The notes below the pieces were generated by a model, which was not told the DNA's origin, searched no databases, and saw only the letters and a list, made by a program, of their open reading frames with translations. A DNA stretch of 64,000 nt from Tetraselmis striata (taxonomy: Eukaryota; Chlorophyta; Chlorodendrophyceae; Chlorodendrales; Chlorodendraceae), in the NCBI GenBank assembly GCA_006384855.1, contig VCJN01003415.1, positions 1-64,000 on the forward strand. Direction: 5' to 3'. The translations under genes and the position numbers were made by a program. This document shows positions 23,901 to 33,369 of the stretch, one piece after another (position 1 is the stretch's first letter; each line of letters begins with the position of its first letter).

Positions 23901-25494
23901 TTAAATTGCGCTGTCATGGGGTCCGGACGCATTATTATGACGCATTATATCAAAATTATCAGGCAAAAATGTAGGATAGTTGGTAACATGAAGATTTAGT
24001 TTTTGGGGGGCGGGGGAGAGGGGGTCACCTGTGGCTCCACCTGACCCTGTAGTGGGTTCCGGACGCTGTAAAATAGCAATGGGTTCTCCGCGGTAAAACG
24101 GTTGGTGGGTTGTAGCCACAACTCCACCGTGACGCCCTGTTGTTTGGCGTCAAGGCACCAGGCAGCGCCGTAGTAAGCAACAGCATCGCGGTTCCCGGGA
24201 GTAGGCTGTTACCACTGGCAGATTGGGTTCGGACGGACACTTAATTCCACGAAGTGCTTGTTGTAGCCTCGGATTGCTCTCACAATGAGTGGGTACATGT
24301 CATGGGTTAGTTTGCAATAGTTTCATAACAATGGCGCTCAGGGCGGAGCCCCCCAATACGAGTGCGCATCTTGTTGTAAAGAACCGGCACCTTTTTACCT
24401 GGTACCACATTCTAAGTAGTCAAGAGCAGACCGGAATATGATATTGCAATACGGTACATGTGCGGGCAGTCAGATGGCACATATATTAATTATGATATTA
24501 AGGATATACTAATAACTTCATCTTTATATTTCTCTATATTTTACTATCATTACATATATCTTGTTGCCAGCGCTACGATATTGCGGACCAGTTTCCGCCC
24601 ATCGTAATTGCTAGAACGAATATAATCATTATATAGCTGGATACATAGTCAATATTGTGTCGTACCGGATATTAAACTCGGCATGTGACAACGACTTATG
24701 CGGACCAGTATCGTGGATCCGTGGATTCGCCAGGATGAATTACGAACAGAAGTCGAAGCATGTCCAGAATCTTCAGGTAGGGGATTTGTAGTCGTTGCGT
24801 TTCAGGACGCTATGGTACGTGAAAATACGTTTTAGCATGTGACGGTACGTGATGATACGTGACAGTAGGCTTCCAGACGTATCTTTACACAGGCAGAATA
24901 ATGTAAATACAGGTCGATTAATCAATCTTGCGAGGATTTCAAGGCGGGATGCACAGAACTAAGATATGCATGATAAGGCCGGCAGCAATGGCACAGCCTA
25001 CTACGAGTACCAGCACGGTAGCCATCATATGCTACACACACCAGAATATCGTCGCCAGAATACAGTATCGGCACCCTGCACGGCTGTGACACCTGCGTCG
25101 CTACGGGCAGCACGAGTTGCAGTATTATGCGCAGCTATTATTTTACTCCGCTGTTAGTTAGTAGTCTGTCACAGTATTTCTGAATCACATGGATGCCACG
25201 TGACGCAGTGCAGGGCGTGTACGTTATTCGCACCCGCTTGTACTCCGGGGCGCCGCTGACATCGACGCTAAACAGCAGCGCGAGGCGTCGAGCGGGCGAC
25301 TGGTCAGGCCGGGGGATGCGGCTCACCTTCCCGCTGCTAAGGCCGTCCCACCTACCCGGCAGCGACAGCATTTGTAGGTGCGAGCGGCTCGTCTGGAAGC
25401 TGGCGGCCAGGCTGGTGGACTCCACGCTGGGCTGCGCCGTTACGGTAGTTGAAGCCGCAAACGCCAACACCGCCAAGACAGCAGCTGCCCACAT
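10290..25494 (-). CDS. Receptor-type class III nucleotide cyclase with two catalytic domains
   Basis: Makes cAMP or cGMP at a membrane; substrate is unresolved. Recognisable exons run from a signal-peptide exon (about 25494-25195) through a LamG-like and cysteine-containing ectodomain (about 24230-19990), one transmembrane helix (about 19960-19890), a first cyclase domain (19382 to about 14541), a linker (about 12777-12360) and a second cyclase domain (11956-10290). Firm exons, on splice sites and phase: 20860-19883, 19382-19272, 18590-18444, 17306-17194, 16875-16729, 16004-15897, 11956-11791, 10892-10548, 10418-10290. At least one linking exon between 18444 and 17306 is missing from my model, since phase does not close there. 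A frame change lies just before the membrane helix. The first domain has the metal Asp residues, the second the Asn/Arg pair. The single-gene reading is inferred from strand, order and domain logic; two adjacent genes are possible. Confidence 0.7.
12306..12777 (-). other. Linker exon between the two cyclase domains
   Basis: An open minus-strand stretch reads MSSLKRVAAMCIAEGG through Ser/Arg-rich sequence to LDREYELRHGLELVMLLPWP. It resembles a low-complexity cytosolic linker and has no recognised fold. Both splice borders are uncertain. Confidence 0.4.
12853..12870 (+). repeat. Poly(C) tract
   Basis: About 18 consecutive C residues upstream (gene sense) of the linker exon. Confidence 0.85.
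13019..13130 (+). repeat. Direct repeat, copy 1
   Basis: From TCCTGTGGTGTGGTCCTCGG to CTTGATATCTCAACAC, about 85-90% identical to 13421-13530. Both lie in the presumed intron between the cyclase domains. No ends typical of a transposon were recognised. Confidence 0.75.
13421..13530 (+). repeat. Direct repeat, copy 2
   Basis: Second copy of the 13019-13130 unit. The 290 bp between the copies show no gene. Confidence 0.75.
13531..14540. other. Intronic or intergenic DNA, nothing recognised
   Basis: No supportable gene. AT-rich to 13900, then moderately GC-rich with short open frames lacking domain similarity. Confidence 0.45.
15090..15480. repeat. Dispersed inverted-repeat element, copy 2 (compact)
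   Basis: Left end AATCAGCGATGCGTCGATTTT (about 15112) pairs with right end AAAAATCGACGCTTCGCTGG (about 15457-15476). The pair is an imperfect terminal inverted repeat of about 25 bp. The body matches 880-1757, including CCCAACCGTGAGATCGTACT and a G-rich GGGCGGGCGGGC tract. Homology to copy 1 extends about 20 bp left of the inverted repeat, so the true left border is uncertain. It lies in a cyclase intron. Confidence 0.65.
15857..15876 (+). repeat. Poly(G) tract in a cyclase intron
   Basis: About 20 consecutive G on the plus strand, which is poly(C) in the sense of the gene. It lies about 20-40 bp downstream (gene sense) of the donor of exon 16004-15897. Confidence 0.85.
16457..16488. repeat. 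Perfect 9-bp inverted repeat
   Basis: GGAGAACCA (16457-16465) and TGGTTCTCC (16480-16488) could form a hairpin with a 14-nt loop. It lies in a cyclase intron and no role is evident. Confidence 0.5.
17095..17121 (+). repeat. (CA)n microsatellite
   Basis: An alternating C/A tract in a cyclase intron. A (GT)n tract follows at about 17819-17838. Confidence 0.85.
18894..18922. repeat. Telomere-like motif in a cyclase intron
   Basis: GAGGGTTTTAGGGTTTAAACCCTTA contains one TTTTAGGG unit, the Chlamydomonas-type telomere repeat, next to a TTTAGGG-like unit and its inverse. Related AAACCCTTAA motifs lie near 59630-59730. Only one to two units are present, so this is suggestive at best. Confidence 0.35.
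19883..20860 (-). other. Cyclase exon with end of ectodomain and transmembrane helix
   Basis: Starts after an acceptor at 20861-20863 (GAESYAGADTEWVDV) and ends at a donor at 19881-19882 (YFLK then GTGAGTC). It reads LPSFSNIKVEGSLWPHL, several possible N-glycosylation sites, and a Cys-rich run (VCPQGVSIYEC). The helix TAVVSLAVAGAVIVVAAVAI lies at about 19950-19895. Frame changes between the Cys-rich part and SAFFDPVRSACIPA near 20000-20035, by one nucleotide next to a TTTTT run. That is either a sequencing error or a real lesion. Confidence 0.7.
21322..21770 (-). other. Cyclase ectodomain exon, Cys-rich, coagulation-factor-like
   Basis: Reads VCPECCERHETCSAEGCAEHF, then ALVDGDPGTSYKPGC, QWFVVGIQEPLYLYDIKIQL and a donor GTAAGC at 21320-21321. 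The pattern of a DGDxxT turn followed by a W-x-V strand recalls F5/8-type C (discoidin) domains. It is probably extracellular. The left splice site is not fixed. Confidence 0.55.
21990..22750 (-). other. Cyclase ectodomain exon of unknown fold
   Basis: Begins after an acceptor near 22748 (LQGCRVKYLAPAAGEHW) and reads about 250 residues with several N-x-T/S sites to VTRGPYFGILYQ. The next bases are GCAAGC, so this may be a GC-AG intron donor. No family is recognised. Confidence 0.55.
22970..23832 (-). other. Cyclase ectodomain exon with LamG/concanavalin-like domain
   Basis: After an acceptor at 23833-23835 it reads ELGLAITARVKGK, LWAHVTATLDFETGEYAMYV (with VNGTLLYG following), VLRLYNRTLSPAEVAAGLW and LLLHWRFDTPG. 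This is the typical run of a LamG-3/pentraxin-like jelly roll: W-x-H-V, Y-V-N-G, Y-N-R-x-L-S. A ligand- or glycan-binding extracellular domain is inferred. The right-hand end and donor are uncertain. Confidence 0.7.
24030..24230 (-). other. Cyclase ectodomain exon, start of a LamG-like fold
   Basis: In frame it reads DAVAYYGAAWCLDAKQQG, VTVELWLQPTNRF, ENPLLFYSVRNPLQG, then a GTGACC donor. The strand VTVELWLQP followed by LLFYSV is typical of the N-terminal half of LamG-like domains. The frame has no start codon of its own. Confidence 0.5.
25195..25494 (-). other. Putative first exon of the cyclase with signal peptide
   Basis: The ATG at 25494-25492 starts MWAAAVLAVLAFAASTTVTAQ, a short N-region, a hydrophobic core and an Ala-x-Gln cleavage-like site: a good signal peptide. 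It continues through RSHLQMLSLPGRWDG and ALLFSVDVSGAPEYKRVRI. It is on the strand and side expected for the receptor cyclase. An upstream in-frame ATG would add a hydrophilic extension. Linking exons to 24230 were not identified. Confidence 0.55.
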
Positions 25495-28069
25495 CAGGCA
25501 TGATCTTGGCAGTCCACCACTCGTAACTCGACGAGGAGCTCTATGAGATGAAAACTCATTGGCATGTTCGTTACGGCTGGACGAGGGGCCTCCGGTCCAC
25601 GCGGCAACGGCGACCCGAATCCTGCATTGCTGAGCTCGTGCTTGGTCCTGCCGCATTCTATGAACAGTGCATGCCTGCTGCTCTGCCTCCGAAAGGGGAC
25701 GTGCGGAAGGATACCCAAATTTCAGTGGAGCCACGGCTTGGGGCAGAACCAGATGCTTTCAGGTTGGGATGTGGCCTATTCTGTGCTGCTGGAGCGACTT
25801 CTGCGTTACTGCCAGGAAGGCGGCGCGCTCGGGTGGCAGTCGCGCGCGCGGGGGGGGGGGGGGGGGGGGGGGGGGGGGTCGAGTACCGCGCACTGATTAT
25901 GTGTACGGCGCGTGGCCTTCAACTGCTCGCGTACGAGCTATTGTTTACCCTGTACATCGGCGGGGCGAGCATCCTCATTAGCCGTCCTGCTTAGTAGATG
26001 CTTCTACTCGTACAAAGTAAACGCAACCTCCGAAAACTCGGTAGGAAAAAGTGGCACCAATGCTACTACTCGCACAGAAAGATGGTACGGATCATCCCTC
26101 GATGCGGCATCTGAGGTCACTGTCCCAAGCGCCATCATTGGGGCTAGTGTCGCACACACCACACTTATCTCGACTGCGGCTCCGCGCGATCAGCCCACGT
26201 CTTGGCATGATTGTCCTTGTAGCGGAGGTGGCGGGGCGCCGTGCCGCATCTTGCTGCGGGGCGGGCACCAGCAGCGACATGTACGAGGTACTACTCATCT
26301 GGGTACTGGCGCGGAGCATGGGTGCCAGATCCTACATGCCGCTCCGCAGTAGTTATATGCGATATACGAAATTGCCTATGGTTCTCGTACATGTACGAGC
26401 AGTAGTCGCTAGCCCTAATTATTCTTGCTGCTTTCTATTATCCTTCCCATGGAATGATGAATCTAAGATGAATCTCACACCAGGCAGTCGACGAATCGTG
26501 CACCATGAAGAATTTTGCGGTCCTGCTGAAGCAAGCACTGATGGTTTACGGGACCGATACAAGTACGGACGCCACATTGGTGGTAGATGCCGCCGCGATA
26601 GTGCTGCTACCCAGGAGGGTGGGGCCCGATTACTGTGTGACCCATAGCGCGGGTCCCAAGGTCGAGAGGGTCCCACTCCAGGAGAGAAATATCTGGGGCT
26701 TGTCGCGGGTTTGCGGCTGTAAGAAGGGGTGGGGGGGGGGGGGGGGGGGGGGGGGAGGAGAGAGAGAGAGAGAGCAGAGAGAGCAGAGAGAGAAGCCTAG
26801 CATTATGGAGCCGTAGGTAACTTAAAATAATTATTATAAATAAAATGTGAAATAATCAATATACTATATCAATATTAGGCCACAATTCCGGTCTACGTCA
26901 TTAGAGGGCTTTGGCAATAAATTCGGAGAGCGTTCTAGAATTCTAGGAGACAGCATTCCCACGGCACTTCCAGACCGGGCGCGTCGTCGGTGCTGCCACG
27001 TCGCACTCTCCATGTAAATTTGGCGGGATAGATACAACTGGGCTCATCCGCGTGGCTCCCAAGCCATTGACAAAGCGTCCACCATCTCGCGCACGCCGGC
27101 CATTCCGAACTACTTCCGGCGGCGGATCCCATCTCATGCATGCATGCTTGGCTACGGGCTACCGCCGGACGGCGGGTTTGCTACCTAGGATGAGCAACAA
27201 TCGAGAGTTGTGACTCTTGATCGCCGCAGCTAACCTCCCGCCCGCTCCACCGACGCCAAAAGCCGAGTCTGTGCCGGCTACATCGGAACCTAGTTATTGC
27301 AAGAGAGAACCACGCACACCATCCATCGCCGTGCGAACGCCCCCCTCCCCCCGGAGGTTTTGACGGTTCGCGGACACGAGAGAAGTGGTCACAAGTTGAA
27401 TCAATGGGACCACCTCTATTGGTAGTATGTACGGGCGCATTCGGGCCCCATTAGCCATGCGATTGCGCTCATGACGATAATGCGCGCCCCGGCCTCCGAC
27501 CCCACATGCATGGCGCTTCGGTTTTTACCGGGAAGTGACCATTGATATGGATAGCTCTTCCGAATTTCATTCCGAGTCTCTTATAATTATTCATTCTAGG
27601 AGACTTTGGGAGACTTGAAGATCCTAGGAATGAGAGCGTGTACCCCTCTTTCCTACGTGGCGGTACGTTTGCGGACGCGATCTCCTAAAATGGTCTGAAT
27701 TCGTTGTTGGAGCCCTCTATTATTAGTCTCTGGACCAAAACCACGCAGAGTTTCACACACATGGTTCGTTTGGCGGCATGTTGGGCGGGTGAGCGGACGT
27801 CTGGCTTGACCATCAAGTAGGAATGTACATTTAGACGGGCTGCATGTATGTTTGTGTATAAATTTCGAATAAATTGAGTGGCGTGCGGCGCGCGCATGCT
27901 CGGCCTCAAGCAAAACAAACCGGGCACCATGTTGGTACTAATCTCGGTGCCCAGAACTGCATTAATTACTGTTCCATGATGGTAGCATGGTCATCAAGGG
28001 GGCCGTGGGTGAGCCTGCCCAAACCATAGAATGGTGCGCTACATTGTCCTGTGATATTATTACCCCCCA
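25495..28069. other. Intergenic, no gene recognised
   Basis: Contains poly(G) tracts at about 25851-25878 and 26731-26754, the second followed by a GA-rich tract (26757-26790). Open frames here are low-complexity or unrelated to known families. The promoter of the cyclase gene presumably lies near 25500-26000, but no motif was recognised. Confidence 0.45.
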
Positions 28070-28428
28070 TGTTAGAGTTGCGCCAAGCGACTACCCTAGT
28101 ACCACCACAAACCTGCGACGTTTTATTGCCAAGTAATCATAATGTTGTACTGCTGATATTTCAGCACGCGTATTATTTACTGGTACGGCCACAACCAAAC
28201 GCCAGTAATATTCCTTGTAACATAAATACAGTACGCGCTACAACTCCTAAATCATCAGGATAGCGCTACTAGCTGCCTGTCCGCGGTGCCGAGTCGGACC
28301 GCTATAGGATAAATATCCAATGCCACCAGCATGTTGTAAGAGATTAGATTCTGCAACCAGGCAACTCAATTAGCCAAAATACAACAAGTAGAGCCATGTA
28401 TCATTAAGTACTGCCACGAGTACTTACA
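28070..28428 (+). repeat. 5' LTR of the gypsy element
   Basis: Begins TGTTAGAGTTGCGCC and ends GAGTACTTACA, the TG...CA ends of an LTR. It matches both halves of the split 3' LTR. The next bases, CTGGTTTCGGCTTCCTG, include a TGG where a tRNA primer-binding site should start; the tRNA was not identified. Confidence 0.9.
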
Positions 28429-28584
28429 CTGGTTTCGGCTTCCTGTTACGATCCATCTCCACACCTGCCGAACCACCGCGACCTGCTCTCGCACGCACGA
28501 CGATACATTCCCGATTTCGCTGGTCCTGCCGACCTTTGGTAACGATTCTGTACCCTTCAACCCTTATCCAAGTCGCGTGTCGCC

Positions 28585-29200
28585 ATGGCATCGCACCGGA
28601 GCGCCCGTCAAGCCGGTTACCCTCCCGGTGGTCCACCCGCCGAGCAGTTTATGCGTCAAATTGTCGAGAAGAAGATGCTGAAAGCCCGCGTTGTGGCGCC
28701 AACCCAGAACATCTCTCACAAGCTCGCCGACGTTCATGATTTCCCAGCAGTCAAGGCATTTCTGGAGAACTACGCGCGACACAGCAAGACCTGTCGGAGA
28801 CTATAGTATACGCGCGTGACATCGGCGCCAAGCCGAGCGACCCTAAGATAGCTGCATGTTGTATCGACTTGCAGCGCAAGCTACAAGCTGCATTTGCTTT
28901 GCTGCATGAACCTTTCGCCGTGCCTGAGTACTTGCAAGTGCAACGTATTTTGTAGGCTATTCCCAAGCACGAGAGAGCCGAGGTGCAGAAGATGGCTAAC
29001 CACGCCAAAGTATTGAGTGCGGCAACAAAGGCCACTCAATTTATGAATGCCGCCATGCGTCCGAGAAGGACGAAAAACAATTCAAAGCCAAAATGGCAGC
29101 AAACAAGCTGGCCAATCAAGTCGGAAAAGTCGACTGGCAAAAATGCTAATGGCAAAAATGTAAAATTGCATGCAATGCCAAAGTGGCAGCTAATATAAGC
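28585..29200 (+). pseudogene. Gag remnant of the gypsy element
   Basis: A start at 28585 gives MASHRSARQAGYPPGGPPAEQ, which runs to a stop at 28806. Coding-like sequence continues in another frame (SETIVYARDIGAKPSDPKI, about 28793-28850) and then as a Lys/Asn-rich stretch from 28983. This fits a gag body with a basic tail, broken by stops. No zinc knuckle was found. The assignment is mainly positional. Confidence 0.5.
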
Positions 29201-29550
29201 TAGCCAAGCAAGTCGACAAGATCGACTTACACAAAAAAAACAAATGACGGTGTTGAGCTGAATGCCAACCTGTGCCTCTCATTGTAATTGAGACAATCGA
29301 CATTGACTTGTCGCCGAGTCCGTGCAAACATGCATGCACTGCTAAACTGCCTGCTCAGCCCTTGCATGAGATCGAGGATACAGATGCCGATATGGTTTAG
29401 CATTGCGCTCCCGCGACACTGAACCCCTCCGACTCACAACCTGAGCATGCAGCTCATGGGTGTTCCTGTGCTCATTCACACCTCGTTGCCGACATCGAGG
29501 ACGAGATAGGGTGCAGAGAAAATGCCGACAAAAATGTCAAAGACAAAAAG

Positions 29551-30110
29551 ATGCATGTTAAACTGCATGCGAAACTGACTATCATGCAAAAGAGATCTCG
29601 AGTGCGCAGAACGCGTACCAAAAACAATAATCAAAAGAATGACACTGAAATTGACAATGATGCAAAACCAAATGCATGTCCAACTGACTCTGTTGTGTTT
29701 GACCAAGCAGAATTCAAGAGACTGAATTATGCCTATGGTCCAGTCACTTTTGATGCCTGTGCCTCAGCATATGATGCTGTCTGTTCAGATTATTGCAGTG
29801 CTGAAAAACCATTTCTGCAACAAGATGTCAAAGGTAAAACTGTGTTCATCAATCCAGTGTATGATGACACAGCCCTGCCTATCTTGCAGCATTTGAGATG
29901 CAAAGACAAGAGTCGCCTTTTGACACAAGAGGTATTATTGTTATGCCCAGATGGTCCTCACAATTAGGACAATCCTGGAAACCGCTGAGGACATATCTGC
30001 CGCCTGGATCATATCTGTTCCACACACCCACTTCTGCGACTGATACTGAACCTATGGGACCCACTGAATGGTCTGTTGATGTCTACCTGGCTGACTATAC
30101 TGTTGAGGAA
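29551..30110 (+). pseudogene. Dam-like adenine methyltransferase domain in the gypsy element
   Basis: One frame reads FDQAEFKRLNYAYGPVTFDA (29698-29757), then CASAYDAVCSDY and KGKTVFINPVYDD (29836-29868). After a one-base shift near 29900-29960, the next frame reads IIVMPRWSSQLGQSWKPLR and GSYLFHTP. A conserved Asp in DxCA, an NPPY-like tetrapeptide (here NPVY) after a short strand, and a V-P-x-W strand follow the layout of phage-type N6-adenine methyltransferases (Dam family) and of similar domains in DIRS elements. NPVY lacks the second Pro of the catalytic motif, so activity is doubtful. It lies between gag and protease. A non-catalytic relative of the fold is possible. Confidence 0.55.
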
Positions 30111-30791
30111 CGTTCAGCCCAGGCAATTAATGATGTCGTTACCACTGAAGAACTCAAAACCATGCTGGCTGAACAGCAAGGTAAGGAATATAAACCAAAA
30201 GCCACGAAGTCCCATCAGTCACGTATGGTGACAGAAAAATGTTGTGTTACCAGCAAGTCTGATCATGACTTATTGCTGTTACACCCCACATGTGCTGAAT
30301 CTAATAAAACACCTTCAGTACTGGTTGACAGCGGTGCTACTTTGAACTTTGCCAGCACCAAGTATGTCAAAGAAAATAAAATACCAACTACACCACTTCA
30401 AAATAAAGTAAGAGTTATTCTTGCTGATGGTAGAATGGTTCTCGCTTCACAAAAAATCACTCTTGAATTAAATATCAACAATTACACAATACCCATTGAC
30501 TTCACAGTCACACCGTTACAAAATAATTTCAATCTGGTTTTAGGGATGCAATTCCTGAAACAACACAACCCACATGTTGATTGGGAATCTGGTCTGATGA
30601 CATTTTCCACAGGACTGAAAGTCCAATGCCAAACAGAGCCCCGCCAGGCTAATGTCAGAATGGTTCATGCTAATGCCATGGCCAGAGAAATTGCCAAGCA
30701 TGACCCTGACGCAGTTTATTTCTGCGCCATTGTTAAACAATACAATGCCACCAAAGAGATTGATGAGCTCGATATTGATGATGAGATATAA
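30111..30791 (+). pseudogene. Aspartic protease of the gypsy element
   Basis: In the frame open from 29898 to 30791, SVLVDSGATLNFAS (about 30315-30357) carries the D-S-G catalytic triad. It is followed by VRVILADGRM, the usual flap-like strand, and by FNLVLGMQFLKQHNPHVDW (about 30525-30582), the G-M/I-x-W/F-L signature. The protease would cut the Gag-Pol polyprotein. This part is intact, but the frame stops at 30789-30791, before reverse transcriptase. Confidence 0.8.
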
Positions 30792-30845
30792 AATACAATT
30801 GACACTGACCAGTCTGCAGCTTATACAGTTCAGATCAGAGACTTA

Positions 30846-31500
30846 TTGCGAAAGCACAAGCCAATATGCTCTCCGCTTGACAACCTTCCAAAATTACGCC
30901 CTGGTCTTGATCATGAGATCCCTCTTGTTCATGATGCCCAAGTTCCTGCAGGAAAAATATGCAGATTATCACCTGCAGAATTAGAGGAACTAAGAACACA
31001 ACTGAATTCTTTTCTTGAGAAACAGTTTATACAGGAGTCCTTCTCTCCATATGCAGCTCCTGTTCTCTTCGCCCGCAAGGCCAATGGCGGTCTGCGCATG
31101 TGCATTGACTACCGTCAATTGAATAAGTACACCAAAAAGCTATTATGCAAAGACATTGAAGGCTGCACAGACGAATTATCCAACCTATGAGCAAGAGCTC
31201 TTGGGCATGGTACGTGCTCTGAAGCAATGGCGCTGCTATTTGGAAGGCAGTCGCCGTATTACAGTTATAACTGACCATGCCACATTGAGGCATTTGCTTA
31301 CACAGGAAGGACTAGGCAGACGCCATGCCCTATGGTTACATGAAATTTCACCATACATGGCAGTCAACCCACAGACTAATGAACCTGTGTTGCAGATATC
31401 ATATTGCAAAGACTCTGACAATGAGGCTGATGCTCTCTCTCGCCGCCCTGGCTTGCATTATGCATTGACTGAATATGAAAACCAGTTGGTCGAAGCTGAC
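30846..31500 (+). pseudogene. Reverse transcriptase/RNase H of the gypsy element, catalytic core deleted
   Basis: The first part (30846-31140) reads [34 protein letters not shown] and [14 protein letters not shown], the N-terminal fingers of a Ty3-type RT. The sequence then jumps, near 31140-31170, to [18 protein letters not shown] and ITVITDHATLRHLL, the RNase H domain. The palm with the YxDD catalytic motif is missing, several hundred residues. RNase H runs to NEADALSRRPG (about 31420-31460). This copy cannot supply its own RT. Confidence 0.85.
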
Positions 31501-31710
31501 CTTAAACAAATGCAGGATTATTTGTCAGCAATGTCCGCCCTGCAGATTGACAGCAAGCTGATCAAAAGATCAAAGCTGCCTACGTCACTGATGTTGCCTA
31601 CAGCCATGGACGCACCCCTAACGGTGTGCGACAGGATGAGACTGATGGTCTTTCCTACATGGCAGATAAGGTCTGTATACCCAATGATTCTGAACTGAGA
31701 AAACTCATCA

Positions 31711-33057
31711 TTGAGGGGTATCATGTTGGTAATGGACACCTACCCCAACCATACCCGCACTCTTGCCAACATAATTCGTATGTTTTGGTGGCCACGCATG
31801 AATACCACAGTTAAGCATTACTGCAAACACTGTGATACTTGCGCTAGAATCAAAGCAGCTACCACCAAGCCTTATGGTTCTTTATTTCCCTTGCCAAAGG
31901 CAACCAAGCCTTGGGAGACAATCTCTATGGATTTTATAACCAACTTACCTGAGGTGGATGGCTACGATGCTATTGCTACGTTTGTTGATACATTCACCAA
32001 ACAGTCACATTTTGTGCCATGCAACATTAAGATTGATGCGACACAGTTGGCCAGATTATATTTGGACAATATTTACAGACGCCATGGTCTCAGCAGATGT
32101 ATCATCTCTGACAGAGATCCCAGGTTCACTTCAGTTTTCTGGAAATCATTGTTTATAGCTCTGCAAACTAAGCTAAATATTTCCAGCGCTTACCACCCGC
32201 AGACTGACGGTCAAACTGAACGCACCCACAGAACTATTGAGCAAATATTACGTGCGTTTGTTTACAAGCAACATGACTCTTGGTTAAGTCATTTGGCTCT
32301 TGCTGAATTTTCTTACAATAATTCAGTCCATTCAGCAACACATTATGCCCCTTTTGAGGCAATTTATGGCATGATGCCACTGACACCACCTGATATGATT
32401 GCTACTGCCAACCAAGATGCACGCAACACAGTTGCAAATATTCAAGATATTCACATGTTGATTACTGAGCAACTGAAGCTTGCTGATGAATATCAAAAGG
32501 TCTATGCCGACCGCGAAACCAGCCCTGTTGAGTTCGCAGAAGGAGACAAAGTCTGGCTCTCAACGGAGCACTTGCTTATACGCAACCAGCCGGCGCGCAA
32601 GTTCCGACAGCGCTACGTCGGGCCCTACCCGGTCACGGCCAAGATCTCCAGCCAGGCGTATCGTCTGCGCCTGCCACCAACGTTCGACTGCCACAATGTG
32701 TTTCACATCAGTCGACTGCGCAAGTGCGTCAACCCGGACGCACAGCCCGATACAATTCCGTCCAGTGTGGAGCCCGCTGTCGACGAGTTCGTCGTTGAAC
32801 GCGTGCTCGACTTCTCTATCGAGCGCCGTGAGGATCTGTTCAAGCGGGGACTCTGCCTCGTCTTTCTGGTGCGTTGGCTGAACTACGACTCAAGTCACGA
32901 CAGCTGGGAGCCATACAGCGCGCTGCGATGTGTCGAGGCGCTACATGACTTCGCGAGGGCGAGCCGACATCTGCAAGACACGCTACACTCAAAGGAATAC
33001 GCCAACCTGCGAGCGCGCCACCCGTCGCGTTTTCCAAAGTCCATCCCGGAGCGTTGA
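31711..33057 (+). CDS. Integrase with chromodomain, gypsy element
   Basis: A 448-codon open frame. An HHCC zinc-binding part (NHTRTLAN to HYCKHCDTC, residues 13-44) is followed by the catalytic core: Asp74 in SMDFITNLP, Asp134 in SDRDPRF and Glu170 in TDGQTERTH, with exactly 35 residues between the last two. A GPY/F-like part (FRQRYVGPYPV) and a chromodomain (VERVLDFSIE, then FLVRWLNYD and SWEPYSAL) end the protein. It would insert the element's DNA, with the chromodomain steering to chromatin. This is the best-preserved gene of the element. The true start lies upstream in the polyprotein (coding-like from about 31500), so the left end here is only the first ATG. Confidence 0.9.
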   Translation: MRGIMLVMDTYPNHTRTLANIIRMFWWPRMNTTVKHYCKHCDTCARIKAATTKPYGSLFPLPKATKPWETISMDFITNLPEVDGYDAIATFVDTFTKQSHFVPCNIKIDATQLARLYLDNIYRRHGLSRCIISDRDPRFTSVFWKSLFIALQTKLNISSAYHPQTDGQTERTHRTIEQILRAFVYKQHDSWLSHLALAEFSYNNSVHSATHYAPFEAIYGMMPLTPPDMIATANQDARNTVANIQDIHMLITEQLKLADEYQKVYADRETSPVEFAEGDKVWLSTEHLLIRNQPARKFRQRYVGPYPVTAKISSQAYRLRLPPTFDCHNVFHISRLRKCVNPDAQPDTIPSSVEPAVDEFVVERVLDFSIERREDLFKRGLCLVFLVRWLNYDSSHDSWEPYSALRCVEALHDFARASRHLQDTLHSKEYANLRARHPSRFPKSIPER

Positions 33058-33164
33058 CACCTACTGCTGCTGTTGCTGTTGCTATATCACGCTTCCACCG
33101 CCAACCGACATCTGCGCCAGGCCTTCGGCGACGCGAACAGACACTTTCCAGTTCGTCATTTATC

Positions 33165-33179
33165 AGAGGGGTGGGAATG
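33165..33179 (+). promoter_or_regulatory. Polypurine tract of the gypsy element
   Basis: AGAGGGGTGGGAA lies directly before the 3' LTR (TGTTAGGG at 33180), where plus-strand DNA synthesis would be primed. Confidence 0.75.
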
Positions 33180-33296
33180 TTAGGGTTGCGCCTAGCGACT
33201 ACCCTAGTACCACCACAAACATGCAGCACGTTTTATGGCCAAGTAATCATACGGGTACTGTTGTACTGCTGATATTTCAGAACGCGTATTATTTAC
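33180..33296 (+). repeat. 3' LTR of the gypsy element, left part
   Basis: Matches 28070 to about 28180 up to GCGTATTATTTAC, then breaks off at the poly(T) end of a minus-strand non-LTR insertion. Confidence 0.9.
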
Positions 33297-33369
33297 CGTT
33301 TTTTTTCGCCCCCGGGACAGGACTGGCACCAGTGAAACCCTTGCAGCGTCTCTACGACGGCCGTTTAGG

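Noticed and set aside
33054-33272. Plus-strand frame across the gypsy polypurine tract and LTR
   Set aside because: It crosses the LTR border and is an accidental frame.
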